NCBI GenBank assembly: GCA_904501845.1
Contig: CAJGCH010000095.1
Coordinates: forward strand, 1 to 9,913
Length of the DNA: 9,913 bases
Direction: 5' to 3'
Source: an uncultured Bacillaceae bacterium
GTDB lineage: Bacteria; Bacillota; Bacilli; Bacillales; Pradoshiaceae
Under the pieces are notes generated by a model. It had not been told where the DNA came from. It saw nothing but the letters and a program-made list of their open reading frames with translations, and made no database searches. Positions 1 through 6,558 of the stretch are shown piece by piece (the first letter of the stretch is position 1; each line of letters opens with the position of its first letter). The translations under genes and the position numbers were made by a program.

Positions 1-1
1 G

Positions 2-325
2 AACGAAGTCTTGCAGCAAGAGGGCTACCAGACATTTATGGCTGCCAATGGGGAGCAGGCGCTCGTCCTCCAGAAACAAGAGAATCCTGATCTTGTGCTG
101 CTCGATATGAAGATACCGGGAATGGACGGTATTGAAATCTTAAAGAGAATGAAGCAAGCGGATAAAGATATTCGTGTGTTAATTATGACTGCCTATGGTG
201 AGCTTGATATGATTGAGGAGGCACTTAGTCTAGGAGCATTGACCCATTTTGCGAAGCCATTTGACATTGATGATATTCGAAAGGCTGTTAAAAAGCACCT
301 TTTGGTTGTAAATTATGACAGTTAA
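2..325 (+). CDS. spo0F: Spo0F, sporulation phosphorelay response regulator (5' partial)
   Basis: Single-domain response regulator that in Bacillus takes phosphate from sporulation kinases and passes it to Spo0B in the cytoplasm. The window starts inside the gene: the open frame runs from base 2 with no start codon. By alignment with remembered B. subtilis Spo0F (124 aa), the first visible residue is about residue 20, so roughly 19 N-terminal residues, including the acidic Mg-binding pair, lie upstream. Visible motifs are LVLLDMKIPGMDG with the phospho-acceptor Asp (family D54, codon at 104-106), IMTAYGE with the conserved Thr, and HFAKPFD with the conserved Lys of the beta5 loop. There is no DNA-binding output domain after the receiver, as expected. 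The extreme C-terminus (VVNYDS) differs from B. subtilis. Identification is strong from sequence and from fbaA lying next door. An in-frame TTG at 11 is an internal Leu codon, not the start. Confidence 0.95.
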   Translation, partial: NEVLQQEGYQTFMAANGEQALVLQKQENPDLVLLDMKIPGMDGIEILKRMKQADKDIRVLIMTAYGELDMIEEALSLGALTHFAKPFDIDDIRKAVKKHLLVVNYDS

Positions 326-346
326 GACGAATTATAATCTTGTTTA

Positions 347-376
347 TTGATACTTTCTTCACAATTTTGGTATGCT
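347..376 (+). promoter_or_regulatory. Probable sigma-A promoter of fbaA
   Basis: TTGATA (347-352) is followed after 18 bases by TATGCT (371-376). A TG dinucleotide at 368-369 gives an extended -10. It lies 115 bases before the fbaA start. A short inverted repeat (TTCTGA 391-396, TCAGAA 406-411) falls in the predicted leader without a T-run, so it is not a terminator. No convincing terminator for spo0F is visible, so read-through from spo0F into fbaA is possible. Confidence 0.5.
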
Positions 377-490
377 ATATGTGACTTCTTTTCTGATGAC
401 CTTTCTCAGAAGGAATACATATCGACCCTTATGGGAAAATGATAAGAGACAAATTAAAGTTCCCTTATTATTAAACAAGGAGGAAAAAAC

Positions 491-1348
491 ATGCCTTTAG
501 TTTCAATGACAGAAATGCTCAACAAAGCATTGGAAGGTAAATATGCAGTTGGACAATTCAATATTAATAATCTAGAGTGGACACAAGCTATTCTAGCAGC
601 TGCAGAAGAAGAAAAATCACCGGTTATTCTTGGTGTATCTGAAGGCGCTGCTCGTCATATGGGCGGATTCAAAACAGTTGTAATGATGGTCAAAGGCCTT
701 TTGGAAGACATGAACATCACGGTTCCAGTTGCTATTCACCTTGACCACGGTTCTTCTTTCGAAAAATGTAAAGCTGCAATTGATGCAGGTTTCACATCTG
801 TCATGATTGATGCTTCTCACAGTCCTTTCGAAGAGAACATCGAAACAACGAAGAAAGTTGTTGACTACGCTCACGCTAAAGGAGTTTCTGTTGAGGCAGA
901 ACTTGGGACAGTCGGCGGACAAGAAGATGACGTTGTTGCTGACGGCGTAATCTATGCTGACGCTCAAGAATGTAAAGAACTTGTTGAGAAAACAGGCATC
1001 GATTGCCTAGCTCCTGCCCTTGGTTCTGTACACGGACCATACAAAGGCGAACCAAACCTTGGCTTTGCTGAAATGGAAGAAATCAAAAACCTTACTAATA
1101 TGCCATTAGTATTACACGGTGGTACTGGTATTCCTGAGGCAGACATCAAAAGATCTATTTCTCTAGGGACATCTAAAATCAATGTTAATACAGAGAACCA
1201 AATTGCATTCGCAAAACGTGTTCGCGAAGTGCTTGACGCTGACAAAGAAGTCTATGATCCGCGTAAATTCATCGGACCAGGACGCGAAGCGATTAAAGAA
1301 ACGGTTATCGGAAAAATCCGCGAGTTTGGTTCTAACGGAAAAGCTTAA
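491..1348 (+). CDS. fbaA: Class II fructose-bisphosphate aldolase
   Basis: Zinc-dependent cytoplasmic aldolase that splits fructose-1,6-bisphosphate into glyceraldehyde-3-phosphate and dihydroxyacetone phosphate, and runs in reverse in gluconeogenesis. The 285-residue length is normal for the Bacillus enzyme. HLDHGSS at residues 83-89 carries the catalytic Asp85 and zinc ligand His86. Two further zinc-ligand histidines are His181 (SVHGPYKG) and His209 (VLHGGTG). The NVNT stretch at 231-234 is the phosphate/DHAP-binding region of class II enzymes. The start is an ATG preceded by a near-perfect Shine-Dalgarno, AAGGAGG at 477-483, 7 bases upstream. It is flanked by a probable promoter and a strong terminator and so is probably expressed largely on its own, as expected for an abundant glycolytic enzyme. 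No defects are seen. Confidence 0.98.
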   Translation: MPLVSMTEMLNKALEGKYAVGQFNINNLEWTQAILAAAEEEKSPVILGVSEGAARHMGGFKTVVMMVKGLLEDMNITVPVAIHLDHGSSFEKCKAAIDAGFTSVMIDASHSPFEENIETTKKVVDYAHAKGVSVEAELGTVGGQEDDVVADGVIYADAQECKELVEKTGIDCLAPALGSVHGPYKGEPNLGFAEMEEIKNLTNMPLVLHGGTGIPEADIKRSISLGTSKINVNTENQIAFAKRVREVLDADKEVYDPRKFIGPGREAIKETVIGKIREFGSNGKA

Positions 1349-1362
1349 TGATCTCTTATATG

Positions 1363-1402
1363 AAAGAGATGTCTTCGATAGAGATGAAGGCATCTCTTTT
1401 TT
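1363..1402 (+). terminator. Rho-independent terminator of fbaA
   Basis: The arm AAAGAGATG (1363-1371) pairs with CATCTCTTT (1391-1399). The pairing continues inward from 1372-1376 to 1386-1390 with one G-T pair, giving a 14-bp stem with a 9-base loop. It runs into a T-tract at 1397-1402. It begins 14 bases after the fbaA stop codon. Confidence 0.9.
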
Positions 1403-1445
1403 GTCAATATAGATTTTGGAAAAAAGTTGATAGAATTATTTGCTC

Positions 1446-1474
1446 TTAAGGGGGCAACAGTGCCACAATATAGG
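1446..1474 (+). promoter_or_regulatory. Weak candidate promoter upstream of tal
   Basis: TTAAGG (1446-1451), 17 bases, then TATAGG (1469-1474). Both hexamers are imperfect. It is listed because a strong terminator separates fbaA from tal, so tal probably needs a start site in this 107-base gap. Partial read-through of the terminator is the alternative. Confidence 0.3.
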
Positions 1475-1509
1475 CATATGAAAACATAGAAACTAGGAGG
1501 AATAAAAGG

Positions 1510-2160
1510 ATGAAATTTTTTATCGATACAGCTAATTTAGATGAAATCAAAGAAGCTCATGCATTGGGAGTACTTGCTGGCGTAACGACAAATCCATCAT
1601 TAGTAGCGAAAGAAAAGGGTGTATCCTTCCATGACCGCCTCCGTGAAATTACTGCGCTCGTTCCAGGCTCTGTGAGCGCTGAGGTCATTTCACTTGAAGC
1701 AGAAGAAATGATTCGTGAAGGGAAAGAGCTTGCGAAAATCGCCCCGAATATTACAGTAAAGGTTCCAATGACACCGGATGGATTAAAGGCAGTTCGAGCT
1801 TTGACAGACGAAGGCATCAAAACGAATGTAACGCTTATTTTTAATGCTAATCAAGCTCTCTTAGCGGCAAGGGCAGGGGCAACGTATGTATCTCCATTCA
1901 TCGGAAGACTCGATGATATTGGTCAAAATGGTCTTGATTTGATTGCTGAAATTGCTGAAATCTTCGCGATTCATGATATCGATTCTGAAATCATCGCAGC
2001 AAGCATTCGCCATCCGCAGCACGTAACACAAGCAGCATTGCGCGGTGCACATATTGCGACTATTCCATATAAGGTCATTCTGCAATTATGCAAGCACCCG
2101 TTGACTGACAAGGGAATTGAGGCTTTCTTGAAGGATTGGGAAGGGCGAGACGCTCAATAA
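1510..2160 (+). CDS. tal: Small-type transaldolase (YwjH/TalC family)
   Basis: 216-residue (beta/alpha)8 Schiff-base enzyme of the short transaldolase / fructose-6-phosphate aldolase family, moving a dihydroxyacetone unit in the non-oxidative pentose phosphate pathway. Visible family motifs: FIDTAN at 4-9 with Asp6, GVTTNPSL at 24-31, and VKVPMT at 83-88 with Schiff-base Lys84. Two positions separate the two activities. The residue matching Gln59 of E. coli FsaA is Glu58 here (SAEVIS). The residue matching FsaA Tyr131 is Phe130 (YVSPFIGR). Both are transaldolase-type, so I infer transaldolase rather than aldolase activity. The ATG at 1510 has AGGAGG at 1495-1500, 9 bases upstream. It is a few residues longer than B. 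subtilis YwjH as I recall it. It links to fbaA and glpX through fructose-6-phosphate. Confidence 0.93.
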   Translation: MKFFIDTANLDEIKEAHALGVLAGVTTNPSLVAKEKGVSFHDRLREITALVPGSVSAEVISLEAEEMIREGKELAKIAPNITVKVPMTPDGLKAVRALTDEGIKTNVTLIFNANQALLAARAGATYVSPFIGRLDDIGQNGLDLIAEIAEIFAIHDIDSEIIAASIRHPQHVTQAALRGAHIATIPYKVILQLCKHPLTDKGIEAFLKDWEGRDAQ

Positions 2161-2309
2161 TTTCCAAAAATGATACATTATTCATGGGAATATGTGTAAA
2201 ATAGTAAGATGGAAAGATTCTTGCAGGAAGTTATTAACAAAGGGATACCTTATTCTCGCCGATCACAGGTGGGTAACGTTAACATCATGTGGCGCTGAAG
2301 GGAGTAATT

Positions 2310-3596
2310 ATGGAAAAACTGAAAATAGCGGGTGGATATCCGTTAAAAGGGGAAGTTCGTATAAGCGGGGCCAAGAATAGTGCTGTGGCTTTAATCCCTG
2401 CAACTATTTTGGCCGGTTCCTCTGTTACGATTGAAGGATTGCCTGAGATCTCGGATGTGGAAATGCTTAAAGGATTGCTTGAGGAGATTGGCGGTAAAGT
2501 GACGCTTGAGAATAACGAAATGACCGTGGATCCTTCTCAGATGATTCCGATGCCTTTGCCAAACGGACGAGTGAAGCAGCTGCGTGCTTCCTACTATTTG
2601 ATGGGTGCTATGCTCGGCAAATTTAAGAAAGCTGTCATTGGGCTCCCTGGCGGCTGCTATCTTGGTCCGCGCCCAATTGACCAGCATATAAAAGGGTTTG
2701 AGGCACTAGGTGCACAGGTGACAAATGAGCAGGGCGCTATTTACCTGCGTGCCGATGAGCTGCGCGGTGCACGTATTTACTTGGATGTCGTCAGTGTGGG
2801 GGCGACCATTAATATTATGCTTGCAGCCGTGTTGGCAAAGGGAAAGACCATTATTGAGAATGCTGCTAAAGAGCCTGAGATCATTGATGTGGCAACCCTT
2901 TTAACCAATATGGGTGCCCGTATCAAGGGGGCTGGAACCGATGTGATACGCATCGAGGGAGTAGATGAGCTGCATGGCTGCCGTCATACCATCATTCCAG
3001 ACAGAATCGAGGCAGGCACCTACATGATTATTGCGGCTGCCGCCGGAGAAGGGGTCCTCATTGATAATGTGATTCCCCAGCATCTTGAATCCCTTATCGC
3101 TAAATTGAGGGAGATGGGCGTCGTGGTGGAAGAAAGGGATGACCAGATCTACATCCCGAAAACAGATAAATTAAAGGCAGTTGATATAAAGACACTGGTT
3201 TATCCCGGCTTTCCAACTGACCTCCAGCAGCCTTTCACCACACTCCTGACAAAGGCATCCGGTTCAGCGGTTATAACGGACACCATCTATGGAGCTCGTT
3301 TTAAGCATATTGATGAATTGCGGAGAATGAATGCCAATATTAAGGTGGAGGGACGTTCAGCTATCGTGGATGGACCGGTTCAATTGACGGGTGCCAGAGT
3401 CAAAGCGAGTGACCTGCGCGCAGGTGCTGCCTTGATCGCGGCAGGGCTTTTGGCTGAAGGTGTGACGGAAATAACGGGTGTAGAACATATAGACCGCGGC
3501 TACAGTTTTATCGTAGACAAGCTATCCGGTCTTGGAGCGACGATTTGGAGAGAAGAGCTGACCGAAAGTGAGATTGAGCAGCTGGAGAATTCATAA
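2310..3596 (+). CDS. murA: UDP-N-acetylglucosamine 1-carboxyvinyltransferase, second paralogue (MurAB/MurZ type)
   Basis: Transfers enolpyruvate from PEP to UDP-GlcNAc in the cytoplasm, the first committed step of peptidoglycan synthesis. I take the ATG at 2310 (MEKLKIAGG), giving 428 aa. AAGGGAG at 2298-2304 lies 5 bases before it, and the N-terminus matches B. subtilis MurAB. An in-frame GTG at 2289 would add 7 residues but has no matching ribosome site. Lys22 (SGAKNS), the PEP/fosfomycin-binding Cys116 (PGGCYLGPRP), Asp304 (FPTDLQQP), Arg370 (DLRAGA) and Arg396 (HIDRGY) are present. The Cys predicts a fosfomycin-sensitive enzyme. Position upstream of glpX and rho fits the MurAB/MurZ paralogue rather than MurAA. 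The 149-base gap after tal has no terminator and no strong promoter; the best -10-like match, TAAAAT at 2197-2202, lacks a good -35. Co-transcription with tal is therefore likely. Confidence 0.96.
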   Translation: MEKLKIAGGYPLKGEVRISGAKNSAVALIPATILAGSSVTIEGLPEISDVEMLKGLLEEIGGKVTLENNEMTVDPSQMIPMPLPNGRVKQLRASYYLMGAMLGKFKKAVIGLPGGCYLGPRPIDQHIKGFEALGAQVTNEQGAIYLRADELRGARIYLDVVSVGATINIMLAAVLAKGKTIIENAAKEPEIIDVATLLTNMGARIKGAGTDVIRIEGVDELHGCRHTIIPDRIEAGTYMIIAAAAGEGVLIDNVIPQHLESLIAKLREMGVVVEERDDQIYIPKTDKLKAVDIKTLVYPGFPTDLQQPFTTLLTKASGSAVITDTIYGARFKHIDELRRMNANIKVEGRSAIVDGPVQLTGARVKASDLRAGAALIAAGLLAEGVTEITGVEHIDRGYSFIVDKLSGLGATIWREELTESEIEQLENS

Positions 3597-3621
3597 GCCA
3601 AAGTGAAGCGAGGGTTGCAGG

Positions 3622-4590
3622 ATGGAAAGAAGTTTATCAATGGAATTGGTTAGGGTTACCGAGGCAGCAGCTTTGGCCTCTGCAAGATGGATGGGGCGCG
3701 GCAAAAAGGAAGAGGCAGATGATGCCGCAACAAGCGCCATGCGGGACGTTTTTGATACAGTTCCTATGAAGGGCACGGTCGTGATTGGGGAAGGCGAGAT
3801 GGATGAAGCCCCAATGCTCTATATCGGCGAGAAATTAGGAACGGGATATGGACAGCGTGTAGACGTGGCCGTTGACCCGCTCGAAGGAACGAATATCGTC
3901 GCTTCAGGCGGCTGGAATGCCCTGGCCGTACTCGCGGTTGCCGATCACGGAAATTTGCTGCATGCACCTGATATGTATATGGACAAGATTGCAGTCGGTC
4001 CGGAAGCAGTCGGAAGCATTGACATTAACGCACCAATCATTGATAATCTGAAAGCGGTTGCCAAGGCCAAGAATAAAGACATAGAAGACATCGTGGCAAC
4101 CGTACTGAACCGCAAACGCCATGAAGAAATCATTTATCAGCTGAGAGAAGCGGGAGCTCGTATTAAGTTAATCAATGATGGGGATGTGGCAGGAGCAATC
4201 AATACGGCCTTTGATGACACAGGTGTCGATATTCTATTCGGCTCCGGGGGTGCTCCAGAGGGGGTACTTGCCGCTGTTGCCCTCAAATGCCTTGGGGGAG
4301 AAATCCAAGGTAAGCTCATCCCGCAAAGTGAAGCAGAGCAAGAGCGCTGTTTGAATATGGGTCTTGATGTCAACAAGATCCTTCTTATGGAAGACCTTGT
4401 CCGCGGAGATGATGCCATTTTCGCCGCAACAGGCGTAACTGACGGCGAGCTTCTGAAGGGTGTTCAATTCAAGAGCAATCATTATGGGCTCACGCACTCG
4501 GTCGTTATGAGAGCGAAGTCAGGGACTGTCCGCTTCATTGAAGGCAAGCATAGCTTGAAGAAAAAGCCAAACTTGGTTATCAAGCCGTAA
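3622..4590 (+). CDS. glpX: Class II fructose-1,6-bisphosphatase GlpX
   Basis: Hydrolyses fructose-1,6-bisphosphate to fructose-6-phosphate, the gluconeogenic bypass of phosphofructokinase (YwjI in B. subtilis). At 322 aa it is full length. Metal and substrate residues in the order known for E. coli GlpX are all present: Asp33/Asp34 (EADDAA), Glu57 and Glu59 in GEGEMDEAPML (56-66), Asp85 and Glu88 in DPLEGT, and Glu213 (GSGGAPEG). GlpX enzymes in some relatives also act on sedoheptulose-1,7-bisphosphate; the sequence does not settle this. The start is an ATG with GAGGG at 3610-3614, 7 bases upstream; the next in-frame ATG (Met7) is less well placed. It begins 25 bases after the murA stop with no terminator between, so murA-glpX should share a transcript, which a hairpin ends just after the stop. 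Confidence 0.97.
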   Translation: MERSLSMELVRVTEAAALASARWMGRGKKEEADDAATSAMRDVFDTVPMKGTVVIGEGEMDEAPMLYIGEKLGTGYGQRVDVAVDPLEGTNIVASGGWNALAVLAVADHGNLLHAPDMYMDKIAVGPEAVGSIDINAPIIDNLKAVAKAKNKDIEDIVATVLNRKRHEEIIYQLREAGARIKLINDGDVAGAINTAFDDTGVDILFGSGGAPEGVLAAVALKCLGGEIQGKLIPQSEAEQERCLNMGLDVNKILLMEDLVRGDDAIFAATGVTDGELLKGVQFKSNHYGLTHSVVMRAKSGTVRFIEGKHSLKKKPNLVIKP

Positions 4591-4604
4591 TTTGGCGAAA
4601 TGAA

Positions 4605-4640
4605 ACAAATCCTCCAGATAAATAATCTGGAGGGTTTGTT
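4605..4640 (+). terminator. Rho-independent terminator after glpX
   Basis: 4605-4619 pairs with 4625-4639 over 15 base pairs, including one G-T pair, around a 5-base loop. The core is CCTCCAGAT against ATCTGGAGG. The T-rich part is short (GTTTGTT), and much of it lies inside the 3' arm rather than after it, so the tail is weaker than in the other terminators of the window. Confidence 0.82.
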
Positions 4641-4652
4641 ATAATATTCTTT

Positions 4653-4677
4653 ATATTGTGGTATATTGAGAATATTG
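4653..4677 (+). repeat. Three ATATTG direct repeats, 9-10 bases apart
   Basis: ATATTG occurs at 4653-4658, 4663-4668 and 4672-4677, spaced about one helical turn. Two copies are followed by a G-rich triplet (TGG, CGG). They lie just downstream of the glpX terminator in the gap before rho. They may be chance in an AT-rich stretch or a protein-binding array. The middle copy overlaps a possible extended -10 (TGG then TATATT, 4659-4667) that lacks a good -35. Confidence 0.35.
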
Positions 4678-4713
4678 CGGTTGTTGTGTGAATTCCATCA
4701 TAAATGCTGAAAG

Positions 4714-4742
4714 TTGAAGTATGCATGAAAACCGAGTACAAT
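4714..4742 (+). promoter_or_regulatory. Probable sigma-A promoter of rho
   Basis: TTGAAG (4714-4719), exactly 17 bases, then TACAAT (4737-4742). This is the best match in the 328-base gap between glpX and rho (4591-4918), which otherwise holds the glpX terminator, the ATATTG repeats and the C-rich tract. A start near 4749 would leave a leader of about 170 bases before the rho start codon. Confidence 0.65.
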
Positions 4743-4800
4743 TAGATATGTTTCAAGCGTGTAAAGATTGTCAACTCAAATATAAAGGGTGACACATATT

Positions 4801-4870
4801 CCACAACTGCTTCTATTATCTTCTGATTCTTTTCTTCTTGAATTCCTATCCAAGTATCATTAATCAATCA
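4801..4870 (+). promoter_or_regulatory. C-rich, G-poor rho leader: candidate Rho utilisation (rut) region
   Basis: These 70 bases hold 18 C and only 4 G, with about 14 pyrimidine-C dinucleotides spread evenly and no evident hairpin. That is the composition expected of a Rho-loading 'C>G bubble'. It lies in the untranslated leader between the rho promoter and start codon. Autogenous control of rho by Rho is known in B. subtilis and E. coli; that this tract does it is my inference. Confidence 0.5.
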
Positions 4871-4918
4871 CTAGTAAGACAAAAAATATAACTTATTAAC
4901 TTAAAGTGTGGTGGCATA

Positions 4919-6199
4919 ATGGAATTAACTATTTCCGATTTAGAAAATTTAAAACTGAAAGAGCTATATGAACAAGCAAAGAAATATAAAGTATCCTATT
5001 ACAGCAAGCTGACGAAGAAGGAGCTTATTTTTGCCATTCTAAAGGCGCAGGCTGAGAGGGATGGCTATTTGTTCATGGAGGGTGTCCTAGAAATCATTCC
5101 TTCTGAAGGGTTTGGATTCCTGCGGCCAATCAACTATTCACCGAGCAGCGAGGATATTTATATTTCTGCATCCCAAATTCGACGTTTCGATCTTCGAAAT
5201 GGGGACAAGGTATCCGGAAAGGTGCGCCCGCCTAAAGAAAACGAACGTTATTACGGATTGCTTCATGTGGAAGCCGTTAATGGAGATAACCCGGAATCAG
5301 CGAAGGAGCGCGTCCATTTCCCGGCACTAACGCCGCTATACCCTGATCGCCAGGTTGTCCTTGAGACAACGCCTCGCAATATGTCTACGCGCGTGATGGA
5401 CATCATCGCTCCTGTTGGCTTCGGTCAGAGGGGGCTCATTGTCGCGCCGCCAAAGGCAGGTAAAACGATGCTCTTGAAGGAGATCGCTAATGCGATTACG
5501 ACGAATCATCCAGAAGCAGATTTAATCGTACTCTTAATTGATGAACGTCCGGAAGAGGTAACCGATATTGAGCGTTCTGTTCAGGGAGATGTCGTCAGCT
5601 CGACCTTTGATGAGGTTCCGGAAAACCATATCAAGGTGGCTGAGCTTGTACTGGAGAGAGCGATGCGTCTTGTTGAGCATAAGCGTGACGTCATTATCCT
5701 CATGGATAGTATCACCAGACTGGCAAGGGCGTATAATCTTGTTATCCCGCCGAGCGGAAGAACACTCTCCGGGGGGATTGACCCGGCAGCCTTCCACCGT
5801 CCGAAGCGTTTCTTCGGTGCGGCCCGTAATATTGAAGAAGGCGGCAGCTTGACCATCCTTGCGACAGCACTTGTGGAAACAGGTTCACGTATGGATGATG
5901 TCATTTATGAGGAATTCAAAGGAACAGGTAATATGGAGCTTCATCTCGATCGTTCCCTTGCGGAGAGAAGAATCTTCCCAGCCATCGACATTCGTCGTTC
6001 CGGCACGCGGAAAGAGGAGCTCATCATTCCGAAGGATCACTTGGAGAAGCTTTGGGCAATCCGCAAAACGATGTCCGACATGCCAGATTTTGCCGAGCGC
6101 TTACTGCGTAAGATGAAGCAAACTAAGACCAATCAAGAGTTCTTTGACTACCTTGATGATGAAATGAAAAAATCAACGAACAACAAGCGAATCCTCTAA
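4919..6199 (+). CDS. rho: Transcription termination factor Rho
   Basis: Hexameric RNA-dependent ATPase/translocase that ends transcription at untranslated, C-rich RNA. At 426 aa it has the compact Bacillus form, without the long N-terminal insertions of some Gram-positives. Order: N-terminal helical domain (about 1-45), cold-shock-like RNA-binding OB fold (about 50-125, containing GFGFLRP), then the RecA-type ATPase. Walker A is APPKAGKT at 176-183, catalytic Glu209 is in DERPEE, Walker B is DVIILMD at 257-263, and the R-loop is GTGNMELH at 335-342 followed by the arginine-rich LDRSLAERR. Residues around Walker A that bind bicyclomycin in E. coli Rho appear conserved. The ATG at 4919 gives an N-terminus matching B. 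subtilis Rho. Its ribosome site is poor (GGTGG at 4910-4914, 4 bases away), unlike its neighbours, which fits a low-abundance, self-regulated protein. It has its own promoter and leader. Confidence 0.98.
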   Translation: MELTISDLENLKLKELYEQAKKYKVSYYSKLTKKELIFAILKAQAERDGYLFMEGVLEIIPSEGFGFLRPINYSPSSEDIYISASQIRRFDLRNGDKVSGKVRPPKENERYYGLLHVEAVNGDNPESAKERVHFPALTPLYPDRQVVLETTPRNMSTRVMDIIAPVGFGQRGLIVAPPKAGKTMLLKEIANAITTNHPEADLIVLLIDERPEEVTDIERSVQGDVVSSTFDEVPENHIKVAELVLERAMRLVEHKRDVIILMDSITRLARAYNLVIPPSGRTLSGGIDPAAFHRPKRFFGAARNIEEGGSLTILATALVETGSRMDDVIYEEFKGTGNMELHLDRSLAERRIFPAIDIRRSGTRKEELIIPKDHLEKLWAIRKTMSDMPDFAERLLRKMKQTKTNQEFFDYLDDEMKKSTNNKRIL

Positions 6200-6218
6200 A
6201 TAAAACAGATTCCATTTG

Positions 6219-6247
6219 TTGATTTATAAAAGCATGTCTGTTATACT
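6219..6247 (+). promoter_or_regulatory. Strong sigma-A promoter of rpmE
   Basis: TTGATT (6219-6224), 17 bases, then TATACT (6242-6247), with a TG at 6239-6240 giving an extended -10. This is the most complete promoter in the window, fitting a ribosomal protein gene. It starts 20 bases after the rho stop codon, and its start site would be near 6254. Confidence 0.8.
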
Positions 6248-6256
6248 ATTTTAAGT

Positions 6257-6309
6257 GTGCTTCACTAAAGTGAAAGGCACCTTATAACTCTGTTTCGGAA
6301 GACTCAGGG
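6257..6309 (+). promoter_or_regulatory. Structured rpmE 5' leader, candidate ribosomal-protein leader
   Basis: There are two adjacent hairpins between the predicted start site and the ribosome site. In hairpin 1, GTGC (6257-6260) plus TTCAC (6261-6265) pair with GTGAA (6270-6274) and GCAC (6277-6280), with a 2-base bulge and a TAAA loop. In hairpin 2, CTCTG (6288-6292) pairs with CAGGG (6305-6309), including one G-T pair. The ribosome site GGAAGGAG (6311-6318) starts 2 bases after hairpin 2. L31 leader RNAs have been proposed in other bacteria; membership here is untested. Confidence 0.4.
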
Positions 6310-6326
6310 CGGAAGGAGTGGAAAAG

Positions 6327-6542
6327 ATGAAAGCAGGAATTCACCCTAATTACAAAAAAGCCATGGTTAAATGTGCTTGTGGTAATGAATTTGAAACTGG
6401 CTCCGTAAAAGAAGAAGTGCGCGTAGAGGTTTGCTCTGAGTGCCACCCATTCTACACTGGACGTCAAAAATTCGCTTCTGCTGATGGACGTGTTGAACGT
6501 TTCAACAAGAAGTACGGTTTCAAATCTCAACAACAACAATAA
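6327..6542 (+). CDS. rpmE: 50S ribosomal protein L31, zinc-binding type (RpmE)
   Basis: Ribosomal protein L31 of the large subunit, which bridges to the small subunit. It carries the four-cysteine zinc set of the C+ type: Cys16 and Cys18 (KCACGN) and Cys36 and Cys39 (CSECHPF). This distinguishes it from the zinc-free paralogue (YtiA in B. subtilis) that replaces it under zinc shortage. I choose the ATG at 6327 (MKAGIHPN): GGAAGGAG at 6311-6318 is 8 bases upstream, and the N-terminus matches the family. The in-frame GTG at 6318 overlaps that ribosome site and is rejected. The product is 71 aa, about five longer than B. subtilis L31, because of a C-terminal Ser-Gln4 tail encoded by repeated CAA codons. 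It is transcribed alone between its own promoter and terminator. Confidence 0.97.
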   Translation: MKAGIHPNYKKAMVKCACGNEFETGSVKEEVRVEVCSECHPFYTGRQKFASADGRVERFNKKYGFKSQQQQ

Positions 6543-6558
6543 TAATGATTTTACTAGG

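Noticed and set aside
1182..1412. 76-codon plus-strand frame running from fbaA into its terminator
   Set aside because: It overlaps fbaA in another frame and ends in the terminator hairpin. The fbaA frame is intact, so this is not a frameshift remnant.
1453..1464. GGCA-ACAG-TGCC inverted repeat upstream of tal as a regulatory hairpin
   Set aside because: A four-base stem is common by chance, and nothing links it to the weak promoter there.
2270..2284. Palindromic TAACGTTA/GTTAAC sequence before murA as a possible operator
   Set aside because: It is only 6-8 bases, matches no operator I recognise, and sits next to no convincing promoter.
2192..2380. 62-codon open frame upstream of and overlapping the murA start
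   Set aside because: It has no family resemblance and no suitable ribosome site, and overlaps the first 70 bases of murA in another frame. Best seen as chance.
4744..4774. A perfect TTGACA on the minus strand (4774-4769) suggesting an antisense promoter towards glpX
   Set aside because: No acceptable -10 lies 16-18 bases downstream on that strand; the best hexamers match at 2-3 positions. The stretch also overlaps the better plus-strand rho promoter region.
6204..6220. Inverted repeat AACAGAT / ATTTGTT just after rho as a possible terminator
   Set aside because: The stem is 7 bp, AT-rich with one G-T pair, has a 3-base loop and no T-run, and it runs into the rpmE -35. Too weak to call.
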